From Drosophila pseudoobscura (taxonomy: Eukaryota > Arthropoda > Insecta > Diptera > Drosophilidae), in NCBI RefSeq assembly GCF_009870125.1, contig NC_046683.1:9052001-9116000 (forward strand): DNA of 64,000 bases, in the 5' to 3' direction. Below the pieces are notes generated by a model. That model saw only the letters and a list, made by a program, of their open reading frames with translations. It had not been told where the DNA came from and ran no database searches. Positions 49,401 through 61,096 of this stretch are shown here, one piece after another. Positions within the stretch are counted from its first letter, which is position 1. The number at the start of each line of letters is the position of its first letter. The position numbers and the translations under genes are program-made.

Positions 49401-52400
49401 ATACTGTGTATGTACAATAGTATGTATGTATGGGTTATACCCTGTATTGGTCCATATACAAAATATGCTAATAGGATATAAGCAAAGCCAGGAGCTGGGG
49501 GCCAGAGAGCGCCACAACTCCAAGGAGAGGCGCGCGCTTCTAATTAGAATGGAAATAAAGGATTTACGCAGCTACGTGACATGGCCCGGCAATGCCCGGC
49601 AGGACAGCCCCCAAACACACACACACACACACTCAGAGAAAACAACAAAAACAACTCCCGAAAATCGATAAGGGAGCAAAACTTTTACATCGGAGGAGGA
49701 GGAGTGGGAGGTGGAGGAGGAGGTGGAGGCGATGGGGCTGACAAAATTGCAACAGCGCTGACAACAGAGACAATCTCAGTCTCTTCTCCGTCTCGCTCTG
49801 TGTGAAAAGCGGCAACGTTGCAGCTTTAACAGCCACCAAACAAAAATGTACACAAAAGATAATATTATTTTAAGTGCCGCAACAGACACAACAGACAGGA
49901 CAGAGGGACAGACAGGACGGAGGGAGAGAGACAGTGAGAGCAGAAAGTACATAAATCGACATTGGTCCTAAGTTGTTTATTCTCATTTTCTCATTTCTTT
50001 TGCAATTTGCAATTGCCGCCCCCGTTCGTCCTTAAGTGGGAAAGCATTTCAATAAACAACAATCGAGAGTCGAGACCCACCCCAATACTCAATACCCCAC
50101 CACCCCACCACCCCACCACCCCACCACCGCACCACCAATAGATATAGTAACCTTGACTGGCGGTGGCGATGCTAAAAAACTTCCTTGAATTATAACCTTA
50201 CACTTTGTACCACAGGACTCCCGGCCCTACCCGCCCGACGCCACTCCCCGTTGCGAGGGGAGCAAAGCCATGCCACGCAGAGTGGGGGAGAGAGCACAAA
50301 CACACACATACACAAAGAGATAGAGAGAGAGAGTGGCACACAACACCTGCTAGAGAGAGAGAGAGAGTGAATGAGTGTGCGAGAGGCAAAGGCCACACAC
50401 TTGACCCTGAACAACATAAAACAGCTGATGACAGGGCTAAAACGAAACGAAACGAAACGAAACGACAAACCGGCAAGAAGAGCAGGCGCAAATGAGACGG
50501 CGGCAAACGGCAACGGCAACAGCAACAGCAGTAGCACGGCTGAAAGACGATGCCAGTGCTGCCTGCCCCGTGTGGCACACTCTGGGCTGTAATCAGAAAG
50601 GGATGGCGCATGCATTTTGCTGTTTCCTTTAATTTGCTCCCAGTTACAGGGAGAAAGCTCTACCTTACACACACACACACCGTGAAAAGGAAAAGGAACC
50701 ACCCAACCATATTGTAAGTGGAAGCGGGGACCAAACATATGTTTGTTACCCAACAAAGGACGCACACGCATACTCGTACACACGTGTTGGCTCCTCGTGT
50801 GCTCGTGTATTATGTATATACACACATGGCTCTCTCCACCCCAAAGCCCAAGCTGCAAGCAAGAACAGCCACAGGAATGGCAGGCACCAGGCAGCAGGCA
50901 TCCGGCACAGACGGAGAACCACAAAAGTCTCTACCGCTAATCAGATTAAGTAGAAAGAAATCAACTAATTGGAGAGTGCAACAGGAGGTACAGAAGAGTC
51001 GTGTCCTCCCACAACAAGCTCTGCACCCAGAGAAAATATCAGCCATGGCTTTAATATGAATATATTTTATTTAATTTGCTAAAGCTTTTGCTGAAGCATA
51101 CCCAAGTCTTGTCACTACTTTGCACATGACTGTACATTTAGGTAAAACAGTGATTCACCCAATACTGATTTACTTTCAAATGCAGGTGTGGGAAGAGCCA
51201 AAGCCCAGTTTCCTACTGCCTGTTACTGATATCTAATTGAATAAACTATGGCCTTGGTAGAGGTCTAGCCGTGGCCATGATACGGACATGGATGGACATC
51301 GAGACATCGTGCCTCCTAGGGCTTCTCTGATTACTTAATTACCAGGCAATTTGATGAGTTTCAAATGCGGGGCTCCCCCGTCAGAAGTCGAGAGACAGGA
51401 AGTGGGTGCGTGGCGGCGGCTAACCGAGCGTAATGCCATCAAGTATACGTACGGTTGCGTCTATAATGCAATTACCTGTCGCCGTTTGACATTAAAAGCC
51501 GATAATTAGCCTCTCTTCACGTCCACGTTCACGTTTTTCTCATTAAAAATACAAGCAAAAGTTCTCCGTTAGAATAAAATCAAAGCCACGGCCACGGCCA
51601 TAGACATTGAAGATTAATGCGAAAATGACGCTTGTTTGGCCCTGAACTTTAGCATTTTTCATGGTCTTTATTGCGCCATTTAATTAAGGAGAAATGGGGG
51701 GAAATTGCAACCAAAATCGATGGCAATTAGAGCAGATTTCAATTTCACATCAAAGCCGCACAGGTGCACAGCCAGAGATAGATGGATAGATAGATAGAGA
51801 GACTGCAACCTGCTGCGGGGACCACCTGTCAACCGACAAAACCAACGACAGTCGTCAGTCGACATTCTCGTATTTTATTTTGATTAATTTCTGCAATCCT
51901 CCACCCACACAAACACAATGCTAAACTCTCGTACGTATATATATACATAGGTATGTGTCTGCTCTCCGTTTGTTATTCCATTCCACATACAATATACATA
52001 TCTACTGGAATGTATCCCTATATACCCCGAGAAGTATGCTATAGCTGATGGTCGGTCTCTTATGTACTCACACATCGCACCCCCAACCATCCACCGTCTA
52101 CCCCCGACCCTCCTCAACAGTTTAGTCGAGCAATTACAAAAAAAAAAATACAAAAAACATTTTCGCTGGCCTGAACTTTCAATATATGTATTTACAGTGA
52201 AGCTCTCTGTACGGGCAACAAGCGAGCAATTCTCTGGCTGGCAAAAGAACTTGAGAGCCAATTTGTAAACAGCTTTTCAAATAAACAAACAAAAATGGAG
52301 CCTGCTTTAGAATGAACCTTCCTCCATCTGCTCCTTTTACTGAGGTACAGAGACGTGCTCACGCTCACAAATCGTTAACATTAAGGGCACTCCCCTCGAG

Positions 52401-53836
52401 GGATAATTCAGCAACATACAGACATACATATCTAGGGCCTGAAGGAGATCTATTCGATAACATTTCAGCAGGGTCTCAGCCCGAATTGGGCAACAATATT
52501 TTAAAGCTTATTTCAATTAAATGTTCTTTGGAACGGCTTTTATTTTGTTTGTTTTCCCTGTATTTCCATTGTGGTCTAATTTAACTTTTTACATACATGA
52601 TTTATCCTTGAAATTCGACATTGTCTTGCTTTTCCTATACTTGTGGATGGAAACTGTACTTTCTAGATCTTACTAAGAAATCGTGGCAAATATTGATACA
52701 ATGAATATAAAAAGAAGCAGAAAATTATTATTAATTTCATTATAAGCCGAATCGCAAAGTGTGTGCTTCGGTTTTCGCAAATAGTAAGATTGTGACAGAT
52801 CAAATATCGATCTTCTTTGATTTTCATATGATGCGACTGCCAAAACGAAGGCATATTTAATTAAAATATTTCAATTTCCAAAAGCAAAACAGATTTTGTT
52901 CTCAAGTGAAAAAACGCGAAATACTATCAATAGGAAAAAGTTGCGAAAGCCGGAGCACAAAGATTTTGTACGACTTTTGCCGAATTTATACCGAAGCATG
53001 GCTGTATATCAAGCTCTTTCAATGAAACAATTTCACTGATTGTGCAAGTAAGAAGCCTATATTTTTTGACCATAATGTCTTGTATATCTGACTGTATAAA
53101 GCAGATGCAATATGAAGCATAGTATAATCAGTTAAACTTCCATTACTCGAACGTCTGTTTTTGAAATATTCTATATTTCGAACTAAAACTGGTGGCTGCG
53201 TTTAGGGAGCACATTACATCCAAGTCTATAAGTCGAACTTATTTACATAGAAAATCCTGCATGGCTATTGATTAAATACTCGTAATTACGGATGGCATAC
53301 AGTTAAGTAAATGTCAAATTCGGTCAGCTGCTGATACAATCAATTCCAATATAATCGAATTATAATCCGCAAGAATAATCAAATTATATTCCCAATTCCC
53401 CTTAGTCAGTGTCCACTGTGGCGCAATATTTTCGGTTTGCGTTTTCTCTTCTTTCTTTCCTTCTGGCGGAACGACGCCAAATCATTTCACTTTCGCACCT
53501 TCTTCTTCGGCAGCAGCGACGCTTACTACGCAGCAGCGACGCGACACCCGAAACAACAACAAAAACACACCACACACATACAATGGATACGCTGTGCGTG
53601 TGTGTATGTATATGTAATTGGATTTTTTGTTTGCTGCTGCTGCTGCTGCTGGAATATGCTGCGAGTGAAATGAGTTGAGTAGGTCCTACGGTGCCAGTGA
53701 GAAGGGCGAGGACAGGGGTCCTGGCTTAGGTTCTAGGGCTTTCACAGAAGGTAAAAGTTTCTCTCTCACACTTACCGCTGGTGGCATCGCCTGTGGTGCT
53801 GGCAGCGCCGCCGCTAAAACTCTGTAACATGTTCAT
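43405..53836 (-). CDS. SGSM/RUTBC-type RUN-PH-TBC RabGAP, copy B
   Basis: Exons: 53836-53776 (proposed leader), 47351-46669, 46597-45880, 45805-45509, 45438-43890, 43827-43550, 43493-43405; all phases agree, 1224 residues. RUN is at about residues 25-248, the PH-like Rab/Rap-binding segment at about 290-450. TBC starts at about 587, is interrupted by a long Glu/Asp-rich insert, and resumes before the Arg finger IEKDVQR (Arg about 1021) and Gln finger YMQG (about 1055). Predicted RabGAP like copy A. The leader encodes a short Ser/Gly/Thr-rich N-terminus with Kozak CAAAATG and a GTAAGT donor. Compared with copy A it has an extra intron (45879-45806) and lacks the copy-A intron at 25845-25776. 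The C-terminal exons are almost identical in DNA to copy A, introns included, while the acidic insert is unrelated. Corresponds to the other member of CG1695/CG32506. Confidence 0.9.
47990..48480. repeat. Very AT-rich low-complexity block
   Basis: About 490 bp made largely of AAATAAAT, TAATAA and AAAATA words with very few G or C. It resembles a matrix-attachment-like or decayed repeat sequence; no terminal repeats are visible. Confidence 0.7.
50094..50136. repeat. (CCCCACCA)5 minisatellite
   Basis: Five copies of an 8-bp unit, the last slightly altered, in the first intron of copy B. Confidence 0.9.
50440..50465. repeat. (ACGAA)5 microsatellite
   Basis: Five pentamers; an inverted counterpart (TTTCG)n lies at 47551-47575 in the same proposed intron. 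Confidence 0.85.
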
Positions 53837-54800
53837 TTTGCTGATGTTCCTGTGTGTCGATGGATGGGGGCGTACGCACGGCACGCGGTCGGGTGGTGTT
53901 GGTGGATGAAGATGAAGCGCCTTGCTTTTGCGATTCTCCTTTTTGCTCCCAGCTGCTGCTTCTTCCCTTTTGTTGCTCTGTCCGTTGCTTTTGCTCTTGT
54001 GGCTGTTGCCTTTTGCGCCGCTCTCTCTCTCTCTCTCTTCTTTCGCTCGTGTCGTGTTCGCGTCCTTCTTATGTGGCTTAATTCTTTGGGCAAATATTTT
54101 TGGTTTCGGTTTCGTTTTGTTGTTTATGCTTCCGACTCTCTTGCTCTGCGCTCCGCTCACAGTGTGTCTCTGTCGCTCTCTTTCTGTTGGGTTTTGGGCA
54201 TTTGTTATTGCTGCCAGCTGCTTATGATTTTCGCTTTAGCCTTTGGATTTATTTTAGCAAAAAATTTGTATCAAAAAATGTTTCCTATATTTTCGTTGTA
54301 TTTGGCGCTGCCTCCGCTGCTTTTTGTTGTAATTGTTGCATTCCACTATTTTTTACTACGACGCTTACACACACACACACAGACAAGCACAGCCGCACAC
54401 ACTCACGTTCACTTATATAAAAAAAACAACAACTGCTGCTGCTGCTGCTGTATGTGTGTGTGTGGATCTTGTCTGTTGATGCTGCTGCTGCCCCACTTCT
54501 CCTTCAGCTCCTGCTGCTTTTGTAGTTGAAAATCCACACATATGTGCGAAACCACTGCATACGTACATACACATGAATATTTTGATTAAAAATTGTATTT
54601 TTTGTTCACATTTTCTTCTCTTCTGCAGTGGATGTGGTGTGCATTTTTATGCTTGTGCCTTTTGTGGCATACTTTCTTGGGCACTCGCTGCTGGCGCACT
54701 CGTTCGCTCTCTTCGCCCACTGTGCAGTGCTGGGGGCTCTGTGTGTGTGCGCGCTCGCTGCTGCTCCTGCTAAATTCCGCCCAAATTTTGCTACATACTA
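53837..54800 (-). promoter_or_regulatory. Candidate 5' UTR/promoter of copy B
   Basis: The stretch just upstream of the leader exon is GA-rich on the minus strand (for example 54020-54040) with CAG and CA runs typical of fly 5' leaders. The leader frame stays open upstream to about 54160 but is low-complexity. I chose the ATG at 53836 on its Kozak context. No clear start-site motif was found. Confidence 0.35.
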
Positions 54801-54827
54801 GAAGGTATGGACAATGGCCAACACAGC

Positions 54828-55025
54828 TCAGAAAATGCAACGCATACAAGGGGAAATCCACCCCATTTGCCCAATATACCTTGTAGTCAAAAATCCGATT
54901 TTGTCTGCAAGGTCTGTTGTCCTCGCACGAGAGGTGAGGGTTCGTACGAACCTTGCAATTCGTCTTGGCTGTTCTTGCTTGTTGTGTGTACCCTTTTTAA
55001 TAGTCCATTCAAAATTACAACTCAT
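54828..55025 (-). other. 65-codon ORF whose start copies the right-edge gene
   Basis: ATG at 55025 opens a 65-residue frame. Its first 20 codons, plus about 20 bases before the ATG, align with the start of the partial gene at 63940 (11 of 20 residues identical; shared GCGACGAAAAAATGAGT). After that point no comparison is possible because the other copy leaves the window. Motif 6-like words (GGTATTTTT, GGTATATTTT) lie 40-60 bp upstream on the same strand. It could be a duplicated first exon, a small divergent gene or a decaying fragment. Confidence 0.45.
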
Positions 55026-55186
55026 TTTTTCGTCGCAGGAGAGAGCAATTATCGTCTCACTTTCAAAATATACCGTAAAAATACCGGTGAAAAAACGAGC
55101 CCACTTAAACCGCCTTTATTTAAACTGGATAACAACCGCCGAAAATAATACAAATAATAATGACTAAGCAAAAAATGAACTATGAC

Positions 55187-55192
55187 TTTATT
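55187..55192 (-). terminator. mal: Candidate mal poly(A) signal
   Basis: AATAAA on the minus strand 289 nt past the mal stop; first canonical signal downstream. Confidence 0.5.
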
Positions 55193-55480
55193 GAACGGTT
55201 GAAAGATCAAAGCTAATGATCAATTCTGAATATATTGGGATAGAATTTGATGGAAATGTGTTTTCATTTCCATGTTAATGGCCATATATAGCACATAAAT
55301 AAATACGTATGATTGTACGTAATAATGATAATGATCAGAAAGCCAGATCAGGAGTGTCTTGGTATGAATATTCCATTGAATACTTAAAGATAATTAGAAC
55401 TTAATCGCATAAGGACGGTACACTGGATCTCCCTCCCTCCACATGGAACTCACGGAATGCAGGGCTGTGGGTGGCTGTGT

Positions 55481-58003
55481 CTAGGTGACCACAACGACAT
55501 CGCCGCAGGTGAGATGCTGTTGCTCCTTGTTGTTCTCTGTGGAGATCCTTGAGATGTAGATACCGAAACGCATCTTGCCGCTCTGCAGGCGGGAGATGGT
55601 GGTGAGTGTCTCCGGCGAGCGTTCGCCCGTGCGCTGGTTAATGCAGATCATGTCGCAACGCTGGCAGGGCCCCTCCACCTGGAACTGCACCTGGCCGATG
55701 GTCAGCTGTTTGTAGGACAGCTCCTCGAAGGCCGAGCCCGTGTCGATGATGATGTTGGCCCGAAAACGATCCACGGTCTCGTCCAGAGACTCTTCGAACT
55801 GCAGGGAACGAACAGAGGAGCGATTGACCAGCAGGAACTGCGCCTGGTTGACCAGACTGAGCTTCTGCTGCTGCCGCACACCGTTGGGGGTGCTCCTCTG
55901 CGAGGATTGACGCAGCAAACGGAGCCCCTCCAGTCCGAGATGCTGGCTCAGCCACAGGGCCACCTCATCGCCGCAGTCCAGACCTTCGACCGGCTGGCGG
56001 CACACTTTGCTGCGGCATCTCGAAGAATTCTCAGCTTGGTCCGCCAGAGACAGCGGCAGCGAGACACCGGCGGGCGAGTCGCCAAAGTGCAGCACCAATT
56101 GGTCATCCCGTATGAGGGGTCTGATCAGGCAGAGTTCGGAGCAGCGCTTCTGGGTGACGGCCATGCCATTCATGTCCACAATCATCCACTCCCTGTCATA
56201 CTGCAGGCCCTGAGCCGTCAGTGGCCAGGTGCGGCCAGCGCCAGCGCCACCCTCCTCGATCTTGAACGCTGCACACGACTTGACCGGATAAATGGCCAGC
56301 TGTAGGAGCTGCGGCCGCAGGCGCTGGGCCCGCTCCTTTAGGGCCTTGGGTAGCTCGCCCGCCTGCTCCTCGATGAGCTGCAGCCGCTGCTGTGGTTTGG
56401 TGGCCAGGTAGCTGAGCTGCAGCATTTTGAGCAGCTCGTCCACATCCTGGCGCCGGGTCATGTAGCCAAAGGAGACGCGGACGGCGCCCGTGGGTTGGCC
56501 ATCGATCAAATCATAGTAGTCGCCACAAATGCGGCCGGCTCGCTTGTAAATGGCATCCATCATGGTCTCATCCAGCCCGAGGTAACGCTGACAGGCACCG
56601 ATGTTGCAGAAGCAGCCGGTGCGCAGGAGGATACCCTGCAGGGCCGCGACGCAGGCGATCTCACCGAAGCCCACAAAGGGACCAGCGTCCGTACGTACAT
56701 TGAAGGCCACAATGCCGCCCTGGCGGTGGCGCTCCTCATACCCCACCCTGTTATACAGCTCGATCAGAGGCTGGCCATTGGGATACTTCAGCTGGCGAAG
56801 CTGCTTTTCTAGGTACTGGGCCAGGCCATGGACATGCCGCGATATACGCTCCATAGTGGCCACGTCACTCCTTCTCGGCACCAGGCGTTCCAGTGTGCGA
56901 AAGCCCTCGAGGAGTCCCACAATCGAGAGGAAGGGCAGTGTACCGTCCTCGTACCGCTGGTGGAAGACCTCACGCAGCTGATGGTCCATCGCATGGGGAT
57001 AGGCGTAGTTGATGGTGCCCCCGCCAAAGAAGATGCGCTTCTTGCGAAAGGCCTCGGCACCGCGACGACTCACCAGCAGGGCACCCACTCCCGTGGGATA
57101 CCCAAAGATCTTGTAGAAGCTAATGCACACATAGTCGGGACGATAGCGCTGCAGATCCAAGGGATTGGTGGCCACAAAGGAGGCGGCATCCAGGCACACA
57201 TAGTAGTTGTTGTTGTCTGTTGTCTGTGGTGCCTCTCCCGACACCCTTTTGCCCAGACCGTGGGCCAGACCCTGTTTCTGTATGCCAGCGATGGCCGCGA
57301 GGGGGATCTTGTAGCCACTGAAATTGCACTGGGCCGAGAACGTCACCAGGGAGTTGTCACCAGGAGAAGAGCCATTAACTCCATTGGCTGCTGATGGCAC
57401 CGAGGCCATGCCAGTGATCTCCTCCTCCTTGAGCATGTACATGGCTCTGGCCTGCACCCTCTCGCGCATGCCCAGCACTGAGGTGTGGTTCTCCTGGCAA
57501 TAGTGGAAGTTGCCCTGCCGGCCAAAGTCGAAGTTCTCCGCCACCAGAGACAAGGCGGCCGTTGCATTGGCCGTGAATATCACATGATAATCATCCTCTT
57601 TCGTGTTGAAGAACTCCAGCACTCTGAAATAAAACACAAATTTAATATCGAGACGCACCGACACGCAGATCGTTCCGCTCCACTTACTTGAAGCGCACCT
57701 GATCCACATAGTCGCCGGTGACGCGGCACGTGTGCGGATTGCAGATCACATCGCGTTGCAGCTGCTCTGCGGCGGCCGTCACTTGACTCTCCGCGTACAA
57801 GGTGGTGCCCGCATGATCCAGATAAATGCTCTTGTTGTCTAAACAATCGGAAAAACAGCCACTATTAGATTCTTATCTTTCGATAGAGGGTTATTTCACC
57901 ATGGCGCCCTTCGCGTCGCACCGCACTCACTGGCAAGTCTAGTAAATTCTTTGTCGATGGCCGCCTGCTCGTCGGCGTTGAATTCTGATTGATATGACGA
58001 CAT
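55481..58003 (-). CDS. mal: mal: molybdenum cofactor sulfurase
   Basis: Exons 58003-57931, 57838-57688 and 57623-55481 join in phase to 788 residues, close to the usual length of fly Mal. The N-terminal NifS/cysteine-desulfurase-like domain opens with YLDHAGTT. The PLP-binding Lys is in SFYKIFGYPTG (about residue 246); the persulfide-carrying cysteines are in GCFCNIGAC (about residues 412-419). The C-terminal MOSC domain (about residues 510-788) ends with QRCDMICINQRTGE. Known role: abstracts sulfur from L-cysteine and transfers it to Moco, activating xanthine dehydrogenase and aldehyde oxidase; loss gives the maroon-like eye colour. It is head-to-head with cactin across 779 bp. Confidence 0.96.
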
Positions 58004-58782
58004 GTTCGGGACTGGACTGTTTGTTGGCGCGACAACCAAGACCATTATTTATATTTGCAAAAATTGCCGCAATTAAATTCGAAGATACCCTTCGTTTCGC
58101 ATACATTTGGCTATGGGCCTCAAGTCGTTGGCAAGCCTAGGTTTTCTGAATTTTCCTATTGCAGGCATGGTCTATTCTACTATAAACTCTATGATTTTCG
58201 TTGTTTTTCATTGCATTTGCCTTTTCCTATGTATTTATTACACTTTTTAATTTAACATTTCAAGTTTAAAGAGTATTCACGAATCGGTGTTTTCTCTACA
58301 ATTTGTGTGACCGCGGACTTATCGATAAAATATACCGTCGGCTCATTTTGAACCCAAAAAATACCGAAAAGTATCAAAAATACCGTAAACGGTCACCCTG
58401 TCTACGATTTCGCACTATCGATGGCACTCTTCTACTTAGTTATTGGTCGAAACATCGATTACAATCAGCCGCTTACCATCGATAGGCATATTATAATTAT
58501 TTGCCCTTCGTGGGTATTCAAATACACTCCACAAAATTATGAAACTTGTACAATTTTGGCGGAGTTAAGGTGAAAGTTTTTTGGTTTGCAAACAGTATAA
58601 ATAAATAGGGGTTAAGTCGGCTAAATTCCTTTTTTTTTCATCGATATATTTTGATAATGGGACGGTATATTTTGGTACATTTCTAAGGGTAAGACCGTAT
58701 ATTTTAATGATCACCACGGTCACACTGAGGCTGTGATTAAATTTGTTTTTATTTCGTTATTTCGTGAAAAATTCCAAAAAAT
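58004..58782. promoter_or_regulatory. Bidirectional mal/cactin promoter region
   Basis: DRE or near-DRE sites at 58320-58327 (TATCGATA), 58416-58423 and 58477-58484. Motif 6-like GTATWTTT words occur in both orientations at about 58329-58339, 58376-58388, 58664-58674 and 58694-58704. Motif 1 CGGTCACACTG lies at 58717-58727, 56 bp before the cactin ATG, and a second motif 1-like word (GGTCACCCTG) near 58391. This DRE/motif 1/motif 6 combination is the known signature of TATA-less housekeeping fly promoters. Confidence 0.75.
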
Positions 58783-61011
58783 ATGCCCAGAGATGACACC
58801 AAATCCCGGCGACGGAGTCGGGATAGAAAAAGCAGGAGTCCCGAGCACAAAAGCAGTCGGGACAGGCATCGTGAGAAGGATAGAGAGCGGGAACGTAAAC
58901 GCGACCACGACACAACGCGCGACAGAGAAAGGGACAAAGACAGGCAGGAGCGTGAGCGGCGTCGGGAGAAGGATAGTGGGCACAGTGAGAAAAGCAGCCA
59001 CAAGAGCAGCAAAAAGCGACGCTCCTTAACGCCACCAACCCAATCGAAATCGCCATTGGCCATGAGTTCCGTGAAGCTGCTGCAAACGCTCGAGGCGCGC
59101 CGCCTGCGCGATCAGGAAGAGCGTCAGGCCCGCAAGGAGGAGCTGAAGGCCCAGGAGACACCCGAAGAGAAGCGCGCACGCCGCCTGCAGGAGAAGCAGG
59201 CCAAAGAGCATCGTCGCCGCGAGCGCATGGGCTGGGACAACGAATACCAGACGTACTCCAACGAGGATAATCCCTTCGGGGACTCCAACCTAACCTCGAC
59301 CTTCCACTGGGGCAAGAAGCTTCAGGTCGAGGGTCTCTCGAATCTATCCACCAAAACGGTGGAGGTACTGTCGCTGCAAAAGCAAATGGAGAACCGCCGG
59401 GAGCTGGAAAAGGTGAAGAAGCGCCGGCAGGAGCGTGAGCTGGAGCGGCAGGTGCGCGAGGACGATGCGATGCAGCAGCAGCGGGCCAAGGAAGCGGTCC
59501 AGTTCCGCGAGTGGCAGCGCCAGGAGGATCAGTTCCATCTGGAGCAGGCGCGCCTACGCAGCGAGATACGGATCCGTGACGGACGGGCGAAACCCATCGA
59601 TCTGCTGGCCCAGTATGTTGCCGCTGGCAACGCCCCGCTCGAGGAGTCGCTCGAGATGCAAATGCACGAGCCGTATATGCTGCTCCACGGCCTGCCCATG
59701 GAGGAGCTGGAGGATCTGCTGGTGGACATCAAGGTGTACGAGGAGCTGGAGCAGGGCAAGCATATCGATTTCTGGAACGACATGGTCACCATTGTCCAGG
59801 ACGAGCTGCAGAAGCAGCAAAAGCTCCACTCGGACGCCAGTGCGCTCAACCAGCGACGCGACGGCATCCATCAGAGTGTCGTCAAGGACGTGGCGGACAT
59901 CTTTCGCGGCAAGAACGCCAAGCAGCTGGAGGAGATGCGTGAGCGCATCGAGGCCAAGATCAACAGCCGTGCCGACGGCGTCGACATCAGCTATTGGGAG
60001 AGCCTGCTCTCCCAGCTAAAGGCGCACATGGCTCGGGCCCGTCTCCGCGATCGTCATCAGGCCCTGTTGCGCGAGAAGCTGCTGCTCCTCAAGCGGGAGA
60101 ATGAGGACGAACTGACAGCTGGTGTCGGCGAGGATCAATCCTCTGCAGTAAAGGAGGAGTCAAGGCAGCAGGCCCCCGAGACGGAGGAGGAAGCTGCCGC
60201 CGAACCAGCGGCGGATGAGGCGGCGGCAGCTGCCGAGGAGCAGCGTTCCCTCTCCGCTGGAGAAGATGAGGACGATGACGACGAAGGCGATAGACCGCTG
60301 AGGGAGTTGCTCAATGCCGCCCGCCTCTACCAGGCCGGCAACTACAGTCCGCCGTACATCAGGGAGGATGACTTTACCGGCCGTCGGATACATGCCGGCG
60401 ACCGAGACGAGAATGACGATGGCGCCATGTACGAGGAGAGCGACGACGAGAGCCGGATCCATCGACAGCGTATGCTAATCGTCTGTCCCGAGCGCGTGGA
60501 TGCATCGTCCTCGGGCAAGCAGCAGCAGCTGTCCGCGCAGGAGCAGCGCATGCGGAACGAGGCGCGCCAGGGGATGCAGGGCGACGAGGCCGAGTTCAGC
60601 GTGGAGACCACCCTGGATGCCGTGCCCCAGCTGGCGACGGACAAGTATCGGCCGCGCAAGCCGCGCTACTTCAATCGCGTCCACACGGGCTTCGAGTGGA
60701 ACAAGTACAACCAGACGCACTACGACATGGACAATCCGCCGCCGAAGATCGTCCAGGGCTACAAATTCAACATCTTCTATCCGGACCTGATGGACAAGTC
60801 ACAGACGCCGCAGTACTTCCTCACACCCTGTGCGGACAATGGGGACTTTGCGGTGCTGCGCTTCCACACGGGACCGCCGTACGAGGATATTGCGTTCAAG
60901 ATAGTCAACCGGGAGTGGGAGTTTAGCTACAAGCGGGGATTCCGCTGCCAGTTCCACAACAACATCTTCCAGCTGTGGTTCCACTTCAAGCGCTATCGCT
61001 ACCGTCGCTGA
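58783..61011 (+). CDS. cactin: cactin: splicing-associated regulator of Rel/NF-kB signalling
   Basis: A single uninterrupted frame of 742 residues, as expected for the family. The N-terminus (about 1-80) is Arg/Ser/Glu/Asp-rich like SR proteins. A long charged coiled-coil follows at about 90-260, then the conserved cactin middle region at about 260-450. An acidic Ala/Glu-rich linker is at about 460-510. The strictly conserved C-terminal cactin domain runs from about 618 and ends in LWFHFKRYRYRR. Known roles: binds the IkB protein Cactus and genetically modulates Dorsal; acts in the nucleus in pre-mRNA splicing. The start is the first ATG, 56 bp after a motif 1 element. It converges on the SelW-like gene, with only 85 bp between the two stop codons. 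Confidence 0.97.
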   Translation: MPRDDTKSRRRSRDRKSRSPEHKSSRDRHREKDRERERKRDHDTTRDRERDKDRQERERRREKDSGHSEKSSHKSSKKRRSLTPPTQSKSPLAMSSVKLLQTLEARRLRDQEERQARKEELKAQETPEEKRARRLQEKQAKEHRRRERMGWDNEYQTYSNEDNPFGDSNLTSTFHWGKKLQVEGLSNLSTKTVEVLSLQKQMENRRELEKVKKRRQERELERQVREDDAMQQQRAKEAVQFREWQRQEDQFHLEQARLRSEIRIRDGRAKPIDLLAQYVAAGNAPLEESLEMQMHEPYMLLHGLPMEELEDLLVDIKVYEELEQGKHIDFWNDMVTIVQDELQKQQKLHSDASALNQRRDGIHQSVVKDVADIFRGKNAKQLEEMRERIEAKINSRADGVDISYWESLLSQLKAHMARARLRDRHQALLREKLLLLKRENEDELTAGVGEDQSSAVKEESRQQAPETEEEAAAEPAADEAAAAAEEQRSLSAGEDEDDDDEGDRPLRELLNAARLYQAGNYSPPYIREDDFTGRRIHAGDRDENDDGAMYEESDDESRIHRQRMLIVCPERVDASSSGKQQQLSAQEQRMRNEARQGMQGDEAEFSVETTLDAVPQLATDKYRPRKPRYFNRVHTGFEWNKYNQTHYDMDNPPPKIVQGYKFNIFYPDLMDKSQTPQYFLTPCADNGDFAVLRFHTGPPYEDIAFKIVNREWEFSYKRGFRCQFHNNIFQLWFHFKRYRYRR

Positions 61012-61052
61012 TCCCATGCTCTACAGATGCACACTATTCTTTTTTGTTTTTT

Positions 61053-61058
61053 TTTAAT
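61053..61058 (-). terminator. SelW-like gene poly(A) signal (ATTAAA)
   Basis: ATTAAA on the minus strand 39 nt past the stop. It implies that the two convergent 3' UTRs overlap. Confidence 0.4.
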
Positions 61059-61063
61059 CTAGG

Positions 61064-61069
61064 AATAAA
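61064..61069 (+). terminator. cactin: cactin poly(A) signal
   Basis: AATAAA 53 nt past the cactin stop. The cleavage site would fall near or within the 3' end of the opposing SelW-like gene. Confidence 0.65.
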
Positions 61070-61096
61070 TCTATGCACACTCCTTCTGTATTCGAA

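Larger units (their letters stand above)
47352..53775. other. Proposed 6.4-kb first intron of copy B
   Basis: No gene is seen. It includes an extremely AT-rich block at 48.0-48.5 kb, GA/CA repeats at 50.28-50.37 kb and a CCCCACCA array. A 244-codon open frame at 50190-50924 on the minus strand is Cys/Leu/Ser low-complexity without a domain. Confidence 0.5.

Noticed and set aside
50190..50924. 244-codon open frame on the minus strand
   Set aside because: The peptide is Cys/Leu/Ser/Val low-complexity text produced by CT and GT repeats, with no domain, no splice support and no homologue I recognise.
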